From Vibrio renipiscarius (GTDB lineage: Bacteria > Pseudomonadota > Gammaproteobacteria > Enterobacterales > Vibrionaceae): a stretch of 64,000 nucleotides of DNA. The translations under genes were made by a program, and so were the position numbers. Location of the stretch: contig NZ_JTKH01000008.1 in the NCBI RefSeq assembly GCF_000827885.1, positions 62,001 to 126,000 of the forward strand, read 5' to 3'. Positions 51,177-61,830 of this stretch are shown one piece after another. Numbering within the stretch: the first letter of the stretch is position 1; every line of letters starts with the position of its first letter. The notes under the pieces are model-generated. The model made no database searches. It was not told the origin of the DNA and saw only the letters and a program-made list of their open reading frames with translations.

Positions 51177-51367
51177 AGTTAGACCTTTCTATCCCTGCGG
51201 CCGTTAACTATCCTTATCTTCGCTGTGAATTTTATTAATGCAAAATCATTGGATAGTGTCACACGCATTTTGCTTTATTGGTTTAATTTCTCATAGTAAC
51301 ATGTCAGTTCAGCATGTGTAACTATCACGTAAACAACATGTTAAACCAAAAATAATAAGGAGTCATT

Positions 51368-51820
51368 ATGCCTTGGATTTATGCCCTTGCGGGCTTGCTT
51401 GCCGGAACAGTACTTGGCTTTGGTATCTCGCGTCTTACGACCCCTGGATACAAGAAACAAAAGAGCCTTAACAAAGATCTTGAAACCGCGAAATTTCAAT
51501 TAGAACAGCAAAAACAAGAATTATCCGATCACTTTGCACAAAGTGCAGAGATGCTCGATTCTCTCGGTAAAGAGTACACTCGCCTTTACCAGCATATGGC
51601 TAAAACATCCTCGGAACTATTACCGAACATGCCCGAACAGGATAATCCGTTCGCTCAAAAAGTAGCATCACACAACAGCACGACTCAAGATGCACAAAAA
51701 ACAGCGGACTCTGTCGATGAAGCACCAAAAGATTACGCTTCCGGTGCAACCGGTTTGTTGCGTGAACAAAAGAAAGAAATTTTAAATTCTCCAGAAGAAG
51801 CCACCGCCAAGGCCTCTTAA
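51368..51820 (+). CDS. zapG: ZapG (YhcB, DUF1043) envelope/division protein
   Basis: This 150-residue protein has an N-terminal transmembrane helix (WIYALAGLLAGTVLGFGISRL) followed by a cytoplasmic coiled coil (about 35-85) and a disordered polar tail. The layout matches YhcB/ZapG, which coordinates cell-envelope synthesis and division in E. coli. AAGGAG precedes the ATG. A hairpin terminator follows before degQ. Confidence 0.9.
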   Translation: MPWIYALAGLLAGTVLGFGISRLTTPGYKKQKSLNKDLETAKFQLEQQKQELSDHFAQSAEMLDSLGKEYTRLYQHMAKTSSELLPNMPEQDNPFAQKVASHNSTTQDAQKTADSVDEAPKDYASGATGLLREQKKEILNSPEEATAKAS

Positions 51821-51920
51821 ACAACCTGACGAAAACAACGTTCTCAATGAACTTTGTTGTATTTGTTAAGTCATAACTCCCATAAGTAGCCATTGATTTA
51901 TTGTTTTTATAAATCAATCT

Positions 51921-51954
51921 AAAACCGGATGAGCACGCATTGCTCACCGGTTTT
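51921..51954 (+). terminator. Hairpin terminator between zapG and degQ
   Basis: AAAACCGG (51921-51928) pairs with CCGGTTTT (51947-51954), with an inner GAGCA/TGCTC stem. A short T run is included in the arm. Confidence 0.75.
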
Positions 51955-51980
51955 AATCGGTATTCACTGTATAGGAGTTT

Positions 51981-53351
51981 TTGATGAAAAAGCCTTTGCT
52001 TGCCTTAACGGTACTCTCCCTAAGCCTAACGTCCCTTTTCTCGACCTTGCCCGCTCAAGCTGCACTACCACTTTCTGTTAGTGGCGAGCAATTACCGAGC
52101 TTAGCCCCCATGCTCGAAAACGTCACACCCGCCGTAGTCAGCATTGCGGTTGAAGGCACCCACGTGTCGAAACAACGCATCCCCGACCAATTCCGTTTTT
52201 TCTTTGGTCCTGATTTTCCTGCTGAGCAACAGCAAGAACAACCATTTAGAGGGCTCGGTTCTGGCGTCATCATTGATGCGAAGCAAGGCCATATCGTCAC
52301 AAATTTCCACGTCATCAAAAACGCTGAAAAAATCCGAGTCAAATTGCAAGATGGCAGAGAGTACGACGCCGAATTGATCGGCGGTGATGAAATGTCAGAT
52401 GTTGCGTTGCTGAAAATAGACAAAGCCAAGAACCTCACCCAAATAGCACTTGCCGATTCCGATCAACTGCGTGTTGGTGACTTCACCGTCGCCATTGGTA
52501 ATCCCTTTGGTCTTGGCCAAACCGTGACCTCGGGGATCGTATCAGCACTGGGGCGCAGCGGTTTAAATCTGCAAAACTTTGAGAACTTTATACAAACCGA
52601 TGCGGCGATCAACAGTGGCAACTCTGGCGGCGCATTGGTCAACCTAAACGGCGAATTAATTGGCATTAATACCGCGATCTTTGGCCCTAACGGTGGCAAT
52701 GTGGGCATTGGTTTTGCTGTTCCCGTCAATATGATGAAAAACTTAACCGAGCAGATTTTAGAGTTTGGAGAGGTAAAGCGCGGCGTACTAGGCATACAAG
52801 GTGGAGAGATCACGTCAGAACTGGCGGAAGCAATCGGCTACGAGTCCAACAAAGGCACCTTTGTAAATCAAGTCTTCGTTGACAGCGCCGCAGATAAAGC
52901 GGGCATTCAAGCCGGAGATATCATCGTCTCGATTAATGGCAAAACCATTAATTCATTTCATGAGTTCAGAGCAAAGATTGGCACCTTAGGGGCAGGCAAG
53001 AAAGTCACCCTTGGTATTGTCCGTGACGGAAAAGAAACCGCCGTCAAAGTCACCTTAGGTGAGCAAGAAAACATCAAAGCCAGCGTTGAGAAATTACACC
53101 AGGGCTTAACCGGCGCTTCTCTCACCAACACCAATGCCAGTGATAGCGTGAAAGGGGTTAAAGTCTCCTCGGTTGAAGCGGGATCGCCAGCAGAAGCCTA
53201 CCAGCTACAAGCCAGTGATATCATTATTGGAGTGAACCGACAACCCGTGGAAAACCTAGCCGAATTACGCAACGTGCTTGAGCAACAATCCGGCGTGCTG
53301 GCATTGAACATTCAACGTGATAACCGGACTATCTATCTGATTGTTCGGTAA
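51981..53351 (+). CDS. degQ: Periplasmic serine endoprotease DegQ (HtrA/Do family)
   Basis: DegQ degrades or refolds damaged periplasmic proteins. The 456 residues have a signal peptide (cleavage near AQA-ALPLS) and a trypsin-like domain with catalytic H109, D139 and S214 (NSGNSGGA). Two PDZ domains follow (about 265-350 and 370-455). The position next to degS indicates DegQ rather than DegP. The short linker after the first beta strands is Gln-rich (EQQQEQP). Confidence 0.95.
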   Translation: MMKKPLLALTVLSLSLTSLFSTLPAQAALPLSVSGEQLPSLAPMLENVTPAVVSIAVEGTHVSKQRIPDQFRFFFGPDFPAEQQQEQPFRGLGSGVIIDAKQGHIVTNFHVIKNAEKIRVKLQDGREYDAELIGGDEMSDVALLKIDKAKNLTQIALADSDQLRVGDFTVAIGNPFGLGQTVTSGIVSALGRSGLNLQNFENFIQTDAAINSGNSGGALVNLNGELIGINTAIFGPNGGNVGIGFAVPVNMMKNLTEQILEFGEVKRGVLGIQGGEITSELAEAIGYESNKGTFVNQVFVDSAADKAGIQAGDIIVSINGKTINSFHEFRAKIGTLGAGKKVTLGIVRDGKETAVKVTLGEQENIKASVEKLHQGLTGASLTNTNASDSVKGVKVSSVEAGSPAEAYQLQASDIIIGVNRQPVENLAELRNVLEQQSGVLALNIQRDNRTIYLIVR

Positions 53352-53501
53352 TTAGATCACGTCACACTCGAAAATATCCCATTCGGTTATTAGCATAAAA
53401 CGCGATATGGATTTAAATGACAGCGGAGAAATTCGCTGTCTTTTTCATATAGTGCTATCCTTCTGATTTTATTGGCTGTGTATCATTATTTTGAGGGATG
53501 T

Positions 53502-54566
53502 ATGCTGGGTTTTCTTTTACGCTCTGTCGGACTGGGTCTGGCCACAGCGGCATTGCTTTTAATCGCGGTACCATCGCTTCGTTCCAATGTGCTACCGGAA
53601 AGCATTACGCGTCCAGCCACGAACATCACCGCTATGCAGCTATCATTTAATGAAGCCGTTCATCGAGCTGCGCCTGCCGTCGTTAACATCTATAGTCGCA
53701 AATACACCGAAGATGACCGCTCTAAATTACTGACTCAAGGGTTAGGTTCAGGGGTTATTGTGAGCGACAAAGGTTACATCATTACCAATTACCATGTGGT
53801 TGCACAGGCCGATCAAATCATCGTCGCACTGCAAGATGGTCGAGCTGCTGCCGCACAGTTAGTGGGAAAAGATCGTCGTACCGATATCGCCATTTTACGG
53901 GTTGAAGGCGAGAATTTACCCGTCATCCCGTTAAACTCAGATTACAAAGCCAAAGTCGGCGATGTGGTTCTCGCGATCGGAAACCCTTATAACCTCGGTC
54001 AAACCACCACTTTTGGTATCATTTCGGCAACCGGTCGTTCTTCAATCAGTGCGGATGGTCGCCAAGCCTTTATTCAAACCGATGCGGCCATTAACGAAGG
54101 CAACTCCGGTGGCGCTTTGGTCAACACGCGTGGTGAATTGGTTGGGATCAACACGGCTTCATTCCAACAGGCAACTGAACTGGAAACTTACGGTATTTCC
54201 TTTGCGATTCCTTACTCGCTTGCCAATGTAATCATGAATAAAATCATTGCTGATGGGCGCGTAATTCGCGGCTATATTGGCATTGATGGCCAAGACATTA
54301 CTTCGGTGACCGCTCGCCTACTTGGCAATAAACACATTGGCGGCATCGTCGTATTAGGGGTTGATCCAAATGGTCCAGCCGCTAATGCCGGATTTCAAGC
54401 GCAAGACATTATCCTCAAGATCAACGGCCAAAAAATTAACGGTCGCCACAGTGTGATGGAAATTGTCACCGATTTACGCCCAGGTACCACGGTGGATGTC
54501 CTAGTACTGCGCAAAGGGGAAGAGTTAACTCTTCCGGTGACGATTACCGAAGATACTCGCGAATAA
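53502..54566 (+). CDS. degS: Site-1 protease DegS
   Basis: DegS senses misfolded outer-membrane porins through its PDZ domain and cleaves RseA to start the sigma-E response. The 354 residues have an N-terminal transmembrane anchor (about 5-24), a trypsin-like domain with H98, D128 and S202 (NEGNSGGA) and one PDZ domain (about 260-350). I place the start at the ATG at 53502 (MLGFLLRSVGLG) because GAGGG lies just upstream; the in-frame ATG 30 bases earlier lacks a site. It lies 150 bases after degQ. Confidence 0.96.
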   Translation: MLGFLLRSVGLGLATAALLLIAVPSLRSNVLPESITRPATNITAMQLSFNEAVHRAAPAVVNIYSRKYTEDDRSKLLTQGLGSGVIVSDKGYIITNYHVVAQADQIIVALQDGRAAAAQLVGKDRRTDIAILRVEGENLPVIPLNSDYKAKVGDVVLAIGNPYNLGQTTTFGIISATGRSSISADGRQAFIQTDAAINEGNSGGALVNTRGELVGINTASFQQATELETYGISFAIPYSLANVIMNKIIADGRVIRGYIGIDGQDITSVTARLLGNKHIGGIVVLGVDPNGPAANAGFQAQDIILKINGQKINGRHSVMEIVTDLRPGTTVDVLVLRKGEELTLPVTITEDTRE

Positions 54567-54628
54567 ATCGCCACGGCTTCTCATTTTCCCGAAAGCGCAA
54601 CTCTGGCTGAATACATTTCGTTTAGATA

Positions 54629-54665
54629 AAAAAATCCCAGCAATATGTGCTGGGATTTTTTTTAT
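54629..54665. terminator. Bidirectional terminator between degS and parC
   Basis: A 12-bp stem (54632-54643 with 54649-54660) with a 5-base loop has A/T tracts on both sides and serves convergent degS and parC. It touches the last bases of parC. Confidence 0.9.
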
Positions 54666-56947
54666 TCGTTGTCGCCTGAACTCTCGGCATCGGTGGTATG
54701 CGTTGATTCCACTTCAATACTCGTCACACGTTGCAAACCACGTGGCAGTAACCCACCACGACGGCCTCTTTCCCCACGGAAGTTTTCTAAATCCGAAGGT
54801 TTCAGACCCAGCTTACGTTTACCCGCGTACAAGGTCACCGTGCTGTTTCGAGGAATGGAAATCAAGTGTGAAACCACTTCTTCACGCTCTTTCGCTTTAG
54901 CCGCTGGAATATTAATGATCTTATTACCTTTACCTTTGCTCAATTGCGGCAGCTCCTTCATTGGGAACAACAGCATTCGACCTTGGTTAGTAATCGCTAA
55001 GATTTCATCATTATCTAAATCACTGATCCGTTGTGGAACGGTAACTTGTGCATTCTGTGGCAAACTCACGAGCGCTTTGCCGCTGCGGTTTTTCGACAGT
55101 AAGTCCGAACCTTTACACACAAAGCCATAGCCCGCATCAGAGCCAATTAACCAAAGTTGATCATCTTCACCCATCACAACTTGGCGGACGGATGTGCCTG
55201 GTGCCACATTCAAACGACCGGTGATTGGTTCCCCTTGGCTACGTGCTGACGGCAATGAATGCGACTCTAACGAGTAACTACGGCCATCGCTGCCCAAGAA
55301 AACCGCTTGCTGGTTACTCTTACCACGAGCAAGCGCAAGATACTGGTCACCTGACTTGTAACTCAAGCCTTCGCCATCGACCTCATGCCCTTTCGCATGA
55401 CGAATCCAACCTTTTTCAGAAAGAACCACCGTGATCGGTTCGCTTGGCACAAGATCGCGTTCAGTCATTGCTTTCGCTTCTGCGCGCTCAATCATCGGAG
55501 AACGACGATCATCACCGTATTTCTCTGCGTCCGCTTTTAGCTCTTTTTTGATCAAGGTATTCAAACGACGATCAGAACCTAATAACTGCTCTAGTTTTTC
55601 ACGCTCTTTCTCAAGTTCATCTTGCTCGCCACGAATCTTCATTTCTTCAAGCTTCGCTAAGTTACGAAGTTTGATATCAAGAATCGCATCGGCTTGAATA
55701 TCTGAAACGCCAAAACGCGCCATCAATACCGCTTTCGGTTCGTCTTCGGTACGGATGATGTCAATCACTTCATCAAGGTTTAGGTACGCAACCAATAAAC
55801 CTTCAAGAATATGCAAACGAGCCAACACTTTATCTAAACGGTACTGCAAGCGGCGAGTCACCGTATCGCGGCGGAACTCAATCCACTCAGAAATAATCTG
55901 AACCAAGCCTTTCACTTGTGGACGATTATCCAGACCAATCATGTTTAAGTTAACACGGAAGCTCTTTTCCAAATCCGTTGAAGCAAACAGGTGATTCATC
56001 AACTGATCGCAATCAATACGGTTTGAACGCGGCACGATCACGATACGAGTCGGGTTTTCATGGTCCGATTCATCGCGAAGATCATCCACCATTGGCAGTT
56101 TCTTCGCACGCATCTGATTGGCTATCTGCTCAAGCAATTTCGCACCAGACGTTTGGTGCGGCAGCGAGGTGATAACAATATCTGGGCCTTCTTTGTGCCA
56201 AACCGCACGCATTTTAATGCTGCCACGGCCAGTACGGTAAATCTTCTCGATGTCTGCTTTAGGCGAGGTGATCTCAGCCTCAGTTGGGTAGTCAGGACCT
56301 TTTACAAACTGCATCACATCTGGCAATTCCGCTTTCGGATTGTCAATCATGTGAATCGTTGCTTCGACCACTTCACGTACGTTATGTGGTGGAATGTCGG
56401 TCGCCATACCAACCGCAATGCCCGTTACGCCATTTAGCAAGATATGCGGCAGACGTGATGGCAACATTTGAGGCTCTTTCATCGTGCCATCAAAGTTAGG
56501 TTGCCATTCAACCGTGCCTTGACCAAGCTCACCTAATAGAACTTCAGCAAACTTGGACAACTTAGCTTCGGTATAACGCATCGCAGCGAATGATTTAGGA
56601 TCATCCGGTGCACCCCAGTTACCTTGACCATCAACCAATGGGTAACGGTAAGAGAACGGTTGAGCCATCAATACCATCGCTTCATAACACGCTGAGTCAC
56701 CGTGTGGATGGTATTTACCCAACACGTCACCAACGGTACGTGCTGATTTTTTGTATTTCGCAGATGCCGAAAGACCAAGCTCTGACATCGCATAGATGAT
56801 ACGTCGTTGAACCGGTTTTAAGCCGTCACCAATATAAGGTAAGGCACGATCCATGATCACGTACATCGAATAATTCAGATAAGCGTCTTCGGTGAATTTG
56901 CGCATCGGCAACTGTTCAACGCCATCGTAAGTAATTTCTGTAGACAT
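54662..56947 (-). CDS. parC: DNA topoisomerase IV subunit A
   Basis: ParC breaks and rejoins DNA to decatenate daughter chromosomes. The 761 residues hold the winged-helix domain with active-site Y125 ([10 protein letters not shown]), the tower and coiled coil (about 340-490), and a C-terminal beta-pinwheel. The quinolone-resistance region reads [10 protein letters not shown] with S85 and E89, the sensitive-type residues. It starts three bases after the parE stop, so parEC is one operon here. Confidence 0.98.
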   Translation of the reverse strand: MSTEITYDGVEQLPMRKFTEDAYLNYSMYVIMDRALPYIGDGLKPVQRRIIYAMSELGLSASAKYKKSARTVGDVLGKYHPHGDSACYEAMVLMAQPFSYRYPLVDGQGNWGAPDDPKSFAAMRYTEAKLSKFAEVLLGELGQGTVEWQPNFDGTMKEPQMLPSRLPHILLNGVTGIAVGMATDIPPHNVREVVEATIHMIDNPKAELPDVMQFVKGPDYPTEAEITSPKADIEKIYRTGRGSIKMRAVWHKEGPDIVITSLPHQTSGAKLLEQIANQMRAKKLPMVDDLRDESDHENPTRIVIVPRSNRIDCDQLMNHLFASTDLEKSFRVNLNMIGLDNRPQVKGLVQIISEWIEFRRDTVTRRLQYRLDKVLARLHILEGLLVAYLNLDEVIDIIRTEDEPKAVLMARFGVSDIQADAILDIKLRNLAKLEEMKIRGEQDELEKEREKLEQLLGSDRRLNTLIKKELKADAEKYGDDRRSPMIERAEAKAMTERDLVPSEPITVVLSEKGWIRHAKGHEVDGEGLSYKSGDQYLALARGKSNQQAVFLGSDGRSYSLESHSLPSARSQGEPITGRLNVAPGTSVRQVVMGEDDQLWLIGSDAGYGFVCKGSDLLSKNRSGKALVSLPQNAQVTVPQRISDLDNDEILAITNQGRMLLFPMKELPQLSKGKGNKIINIPAAKAKEREEVVSHLISIPRNSTVTLYAGKRKLGLKPSDLENFRGERGRRGGLLPRGLQRVTSIEVESTHTTDAESSGDNE

Positions 56948-56950
56948 TCG

Positions 56951-58831
56951 TTAAACCTCTGCCAAATCGCCATTGCTTTGTAGCCACGCGCGACGATCAT
57001 CCGCACGTTTTTTACCCAGCAGCATATCCATCATTTCCATCGTCGCTTCTTCGTCATCAATGGTTAACTGAACCAGACGACGCGTATTTGGATCCATGGT
57101 GGTTTCGCGCAACTGGAGTGGGTTCATCTCACCCAGACCTTTAAATCGTTGCACGTTAATTTTGGCTTTTTTCTTTGATAGTCGCTCTAAAACACCCTCT
57201 TTTTCATCGTCATCAAGAGCATAAAACACTTCTTTGCCACAGTCGATTCGATAAAGTGGAGGCATTGCCACGTAGATATGACCCGCTTCTGTTAATGCTC
57301 GGAAATGGCGAGTAAACAGTGCACACAATAGCGTGGCAATGTGAAGACCATCCGAGTCCGCATCGGCAAGGATGCAGATTTTACCGTAACGTAAACCGCT
57401 CAAATCATCGCTATCAGGATCAATACCCAAAGCAACCGAAATATCATGCACTTCTTGTGAAGCAAGCACCTGATCCGCTGCCACTTCCCAAGTGTTTAGA
57501 ATTTTACCGCGCAGTGGCATCACCGCTTGGAATTCACGATCACGCGCTTGTTTTGCTGAACCGCCTGCCGAGTCCCCTTCCACGAAGAAGATTTCAGTGC
57601 GGCTAAGATCTTGTACTGAACAGTCCGTCAGTTTGCCTGGCAAGGCTGGGCCCGAGGCAATTTTCTTACGCACCACTTTTTTGCTTGCACGCATACGGCG
57701 ATGCGCATTGGCAATACAAGTTTCAGCCAGCAATTCCGCCAGTTGTGGTTTTTCATTTAGCCACAAGCTAAATACATCTTTAACGACACCCGAAACAAAG
57801 GCTGCGGTTTGACGCGAAGATAAACGCTCTTTCGTTTGGCCAGCAAATTGCGGGTCTTGCATCTTAACGGACAGAACGTAAGAACAGCGGTCAAAGACAT
57901 CGTCACCCGTTAACTTAACACCACGAGGAAGCAGGTTGCGGAATTCACAGAACTCACGCATTGCGTCTAGCAAGCCTTGGCGAAGACCGTTCACATGCGT
58001 GCCGCCTTGCGCCGTTGGGATCAAGTTCACGTAGCTTTCGGTGATCATATCACCGCCTTCTGGCTGCCAGATCACCGCCCAATGGGCCGCTTCTGTTTCA
58101 GCGGAGAACTCGCCCGTAAATGGCACTTCCGGCAGTACTGGGTAGCCTTTTACCCCTTCAGCTAAGTAATCCGTTAAGCCATCTTCGTAATACCAGCGAT
58201 GATCTTGATTGTTTACTTTATCTGTAAAGGTAATTTCTAAACCCGGGCACAATACCGCTTTCGCACGCAGGTTATTCACCAAACGTGTGACCGAGAAATT
58301 CGGCGAATCAAAGTAGCTGGTATCTGGCCAGAAGTGGACACTGGTGCCTTTATTGCGGCGACCACAGGTGCCAGTCACCGTCAACTCTTCTACTTTGTTG
58401 CCATGTTCAAAGGCCATTTCATAGATTTGACCGTCACGGCGAACCGTCACTTCAACGCGTTTCGATAGCGCATTCACTACCGAGATGCCAACACCGTGCA
58501 GGCCGCCTGAAAACTGATAGTTTTTATTCGAGAACTTACCACCCGCATGAAGCTTACAGAAAATAAGCTCCACACCTGATATCTTTTCTTCAGGGTGCAT
58601 ATCGACAGGCATGCCGCGACCATCATCAATTACTTCTAATGATTGATCGGCATGAAGAATTACTTGTACCTTAGAGGCATGTCCGGCGAGCGCTTCATCG
58701 ACACTGTTGTCGATTACTTCTTGGCCTAAATGGTTTGGACGCGCTGTATCCGTATACATCCCAGGTCGGCGACGTACTGGCTCCAAGCCATTAAGAACCT
58801 CAATGGCTCCGGCATTATATTGTTCAGTCAT
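56951..58831 (-). CDS. parE: DNA topoisomerase IV subunit B
   Basis: ParE supplies the ATPase and TOPRIM parts of topoisomerase IV. The 626 residues include the GHKL ATPase (EVIDNSVDEALAG, DDGRGMPVD, GGLHGVGISVVNALS), the transducer domain, and the TOPRIM domain (EGDSAGGSAKQARDREFQAVMP, ADADSDGLHI). It is followed by parC after three bases. Confidence 0.98.
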   Translation of the reverse strand: MTEQYNAGAIEVLNGLEPVRRRPGMYTDTARPNHLGQEVIDNSVDEALAGHASKVQVILHADQSLEVIDDGRGMPVDMHPEEKISGVELIFCKLHAGGKFSNKNYQFSGGLHGVGISVVNALSKRVEVTVRRDGQIYEMAFEHGNKVEELTVTGTCGRRNKGTSVHFWPDTSYFDSPNFSVTRLVNNLRAKAVLCPGLEITFTDKVNNQDHRWYYEDGLTDYLAEGVKGYPVLPEVPFTGEFSAETEAAHWAVIWQPEGGDMITESYVNLIPTAQGGTHVNGLRQGLLDAMREFCEFRNLLPRGVKLTGDDVFDRCSYVLSVKMQDPQFAGQTKERLSSRQTAAFVSGVVKDVFSLWLNEKPQLAELLAETCIANAHRRMRASKKVVRKKIASGPALPGKLTDCSVQDLSRTEIFFVEGDSAGGSAKQARDREFQAVMPLRGKILNTWEVAADQVLASQEVHDISVALGIDPDSDDLSGLRYGKICILADADSDGLHIATLLCALFTRHFRALTEAGHIYVAMPPLYRIDCGKEVFYALDDDEKEGVLERLSKKKAKINVQRFKGLGEMNPLQLRETTMDPNTRRLVQLTIDDEEATMEMMDMLLGKKRADDRRAWLQSNGDLAEV

Positions 58832-58916
58832 AATACGGAATATCGTTTATAGAGATTTAATGGTTACTATGCAGAGCGCTTCAATGGCACCGGTGATATT
58901 GGTTAAAAAACATCAC

Positions 58917-58941
58917 AAACGCTGAATCTCTCAGCGTTTTT
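58917..58941 (-). terminator. Hairpin terminator downstream of yqiA, upstream of parE
   Basis: AAACGCTGA (58917-58925) pairs with TCAGCGTTT (58931-58939) around ATCTC. On the minus strand it should end the nudF-yqiA transcript before parE. Confidence 0.7.
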
Positions 58942-59092
58942 CAACTGCAATAGTACAAGGGGAACATAGTCTGAAAGAGACCAGTTTATGTCAAGTGAGA
59001 TAGGTTAGTAACAAGCAAATTTATGACTCTTCCCTCAATGAATAGCAAAAGTTTCAGCAATTCATTTTTTACAGAAAAGGACAAATCACAGG

Positions 59093-59674
59093 TTACAACG
59101 CTAGGAACTGGATAATTTGCTCAGGGTAGCGCTCAAAATCAACAAAGCTATGATCACCCCCTATTTCGACGGTTTGTTTTGCTAAAACAAATTTCTCTAC
59201 CGCTTGGCGATAGTCGAGCACTTCATCTTCCGTTTGCTGCAATAGCCAAAAGTCACTTGGATTCTTTAACTGGGTAACATCGAGTGCTTTAAGCTCCTCG
59301 ATATGGTGTGCTTGCAAGACATAATGTTCGTGTGTGTATGGATTTTCTTGCTCACCAAGATAGTCCAAGAGTAGCTCGTAAGGTTTAATGGCAGGGTTAA
59401 CAACAACGGCTTTGAAACCAAATTGAGCATTAAGCCACATCGACAAGTAACCGCCTAGTGAGCTGCCCACCAGACCAATTTGATAATCTTGCTGGTACTG
59501 CTCAATAAACGACATGAGGCACTCTGCAGCTTGTTGAGGAAAGCAAGGAAGTTGAGGGACCACAACCTTGATATCAGGTCGGTTGTCGGCGCAATACTGC
59601 ACCATAACATTTGCTTTATGAGATAAAGGAGAGCTATTAAAGCCATGGATATAGAGCAACAGTGAAGGTTTCAT
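59093..59674 (-). CDS. yqiA: YqiA family esterase
   Basis: YqiA is a small alpha/beta-hydrolase esterase. The 193 residues start MKPSLLLYIHGFNSSP (oxyanion HGF), with nucleophile motif GSSLGGYLS and a C-terminal GGDHSFVDFE that carries the catalytic His. The ATG at 59674 is preceded by AGAGA; the open frame extends upstream by 26 codons without family similarity. It lies 37 bases after cpdA in the nudF operon. Confidence 0.92.
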   Translation of the reverse strand: MKPSLLLYIHGFNSSPLSHKANVMVQYCADNRPDIKVVVPQLPCFPQQAAECLMSFIEQYQQDYQIGLVGSSLGGYLSMWLNAQFGFKAVVVNPAIKPYELLLDYLGEQENPYTHEHYVLQAHHIEELKALDVTQLKNPSDFWLLQQTEDEVLDYRQAVEKFVLAKQTVEIGGDHSFVDFERYPEQIIQFLAL

Positions 59675-59711
59675 TGCGTATCTCTCAATAAAGCGAAGAT
59701 GAGCGGCGAAA

Positions 59712-60533
59712 TCAATAACCGCTCGAATCAAAATTAGGTAGATATAGACCATCAGCTAAACGCTGAACTTGCGTCTCAAATCGACCGTCAGCGTATAAGG
59801 TTAGCTCTCGCCAACCCGGAGAACAAGCATCTAATGCAAAGTCATCGCTATTCGGTTTAAATTGTACACAAGTCGATGGCGTCGCCATCACTGTGGCGCC
59901 ACTTCGAACCACTTGCATATCTTGATGTACGTGCCCGCACAGTATCGCACGTACGTTATCGTGTTTTTCGACAATTTGCCAAAATTGTTCTGCGTCTTTC
60001 AATGTATGTTGATCAAGCCAAGCGCTCCCAACCAATATTGGGTGGTGGTGCAACAATACCAAGCTGTGACGCTCTGGATGTAAACGTAACTGTGTATCAA
60101 GCAAGTCAAGTTGCTGTTGACTCAACCGACCATGCGGCACGCCTTCAACTTGAGAGTCAAGCAAGATCAATTGCCAATGCTCACCCAACAATGTGGATTC
60201 GGTTTGCACGATCTGCGGAGACGGTAATACCGACCCCATACTCGGCTTATAATCATGATTACCTGGCAGCCAAAAACACGGTTTTTCCAACCGCTCAATA
60301 CCTTGTGCAAATCGCTGGTATGACACTTCAGAGTGATCTTGAGAAATATCCCCTGTCGCCAGAAGAAACTCAAAATCAAAACCTTGCTGATGAATCCCTT
60401 CAACAACGGCGGAAAAGCTGTCATTTGTATTGACGCTAAGCAGGCTGCCGTCCTCTGCCGCAAACAAGTGAGTATCGGTGAGCTGCACGAGCTTAATTAT
60501 GTCTGTAACTGATGAGTCTGACGTAACTTTCAC
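59712..60533 (-). CDS. cpdA: 3',5'-cyclic-AMP phosphodiesterase CpdA
   Basis: CpdA hydrolyses cAMP and so tunes CRP signalling. The 273 residues show the calcineurin-like metallophosphoesterase motifs in order: QLTDTHLF, ATGDISQDHS, LPGNHDYKP, LLHHHPILVG and LCGHVHQDMQ. It lies nine bases downstream of the DUF1249 gene and is part of nudF-DUF1249-cpdA-yqiA. Confidence 0.96.
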   Translation of the reverse strand: MKVTSDSSVTDIIKLVQLTDTHLFAAEDGSLLSVNTNDSFSAVVEGIHQQGFDFEFLLATGDISQDHSEVSYQRFAQGIERLEKPCFWLPGNHDYKPSMGSVLPSPQIVQTESTLLGEHWQLILLDSQVEGVPHGRLSQQQLDLLDTQLRLHPERHSLVLLHHHPILVGSAWLDQHTLKDAEQFWQIVEKHDNVRAILCGHVHQDMQVVRSGATVMATPSTCVQFKPNSDDFALDACSPGWRELTLYADGRFETQVQRLADGLYLPNFDSSGY

Positions 60534-60542
60534 TAATAAAAC

Positions 60543-60983
60543 CTAGGTATTCAATGGTGAACGGCTAATGCCATGCTTTAAACAAAACGACAACCAATCA
60601 CCTAAAAAACGATTCAATTGCGCTTTTTCATCTTTTTGAACCATTTTATCGTTCGGGTAATCATATCGCGCTTTCACTCGCGATAAATATTCACTACTAC
60701 ACACTTCCGCTACACGAGCGTCGTGGTAGAGCCTGACAGACATTTTTGGCAATGGAAACACAGGAACGTCATCACTTTGACAAATATCAACCAAAGTTGT
60801 GTACTTTGTGACTTCTCCCACGAGTATTTGATAAGACATACTGGCGGCTTGGTAGCAGCGCACATCCCCAACACTTGGTTGTGTCGGTATTAATGCATTT
60901 AATTTGGCGTAATTCGTCTCGTAAACACGCATTAACTCAGCCAAATCAACATGGTATGTTCTATTATTCGTTACTTGTCCCAT
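60543..60983 (-). CDS. DUF1249 family protein (YqiB-like)
   Basis: This 146-residue protein belongs to the DUF1249 family that stands between nudF and cpdA in enterobacteria and vibrios (E. coli YqiB). It contains DLAELMRVYETNYAKLNALIP and a C-terminal NRFLGDWLSFCLKHG. No catalytic motif or membrane segment is seen. The ATG at 60983 overlaps nudF by 13 bases and has AGAG upstream; an earlier ATG at 61019 is possible. Function is unknown. Confidence 0.88.
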   Translation of the reverse strand: MGQVTNNRTYHVDLAELMRVYETNYAKLNALIPTQPSVGDVRCYQAASMSYQILVGEVTKYTTLVDICQSDDVPVFPLPKMSVRLYHDARVAEVCSSEYLSRVKARYDYPNDKMVQKDEKAQLNRFLGDWLSFCLKHGISRSPLNT

Positions 60984-61600
60984 TCGCTCTTTATTCGTTG
61001 ATAGTTTAGTTGTAGCCATTGCAAAGCCAGAATCGACGCGCCATTTTCAAAGCGCCCATCTTCAACCCATTGATAGGCTTGCTCTCGGCTGACCACCTGT
61101 ACTCGGATATCCTCGCCTTCATAGTCTAAACCATGAACGCCACTTGCGGTGCTTGCATCCACCTCACCAACAAAGACATCGAGCTTTTCAGAACAACCAC
61201 CCGATGATGGGTAATATGACGTCATCTTAACCAATCGCTCGATCTCGATACCCGCTTCTTCTTTGGCTTCTCGACGAACCACATTCTCTGCAGTTTCATT
61301 CGGATCAATCACCCCTGCAACAATTTCTAATTGCCAAGGGTGGGCATGCTCAAGTGCCCCAACGCGGATTTGCTCTATCAATACAACTTGATCAGTTTTA
61401 GGGTCATAAGGCAAAAGCGCGGCGGCATGGCCTCGCTCAAACATTTCACGTTCTATCTCTTTGCTCCAGCCCCCTTCAAACAATTTGTGCTTGAAACGGT
61501 ACTTAACCATCTTAAAAAAACCCTGAAACAGCGTCTCTTTTGAGATAATTTCGACATCTTCGCTTGTAAACTGTGTTGATTGATTATCCGTTTGTTGCAT
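60971..61600 (-). CDS. nudF: ADP-ribose diphosphatase NudF
   Basis: NudF hydrolyses ADP-ribose to AMP and ribose 5-phosphate. The 209 residues contain the Nudix box GVIDPNETAENVVRREAKEE with AGI following (about 99-121). The SSGGCSEKLDVFVGEVD segment after it is typical of ADP-ribose pyrophosphatases. It is the first gene of the nudF-DUF1249-cpdA-yqiA operon and is divergent from tolC. Confidence 0.95.
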   Translation of the reverse strand: MQQTDNQSTQFTSEDVEIISKETLFQGFFKMVKYRFKHKLFEGGWSKEIEREMFERGHAAALLPYDPKTDQVVLIEQIRVGALEHAHPWQLEIVAGVIDPNETAENVVRREAKEEAGIEIERLVKMTSYYPSSGGCSEKLDVFVGEVDASTASGVHGLDYEGEDIRVQVVSREQAYQWVEDGRFENGASILALQWLQLNYQRIKSEWDK

Positions 61601-61830
61601 TTTGCACCTCTATCCATGAACCTTATAGTTTACTCAGAGAACAACGCTTGTTCCATCGACGCACTTCAACTTTTTATATAATTCTTCTATATTTTTTTAG
61701 GTTGTATCAATTTTTATTGTACAGATGGACAATTATTTGTAAAAGATTGCAAAGTTTAGAGTGAATTAGCGCCAATTTGAGTTAAACTCTTGAACAATTG
61801 ACCTCTTTTTATTTGGCAGGGATCGAACCC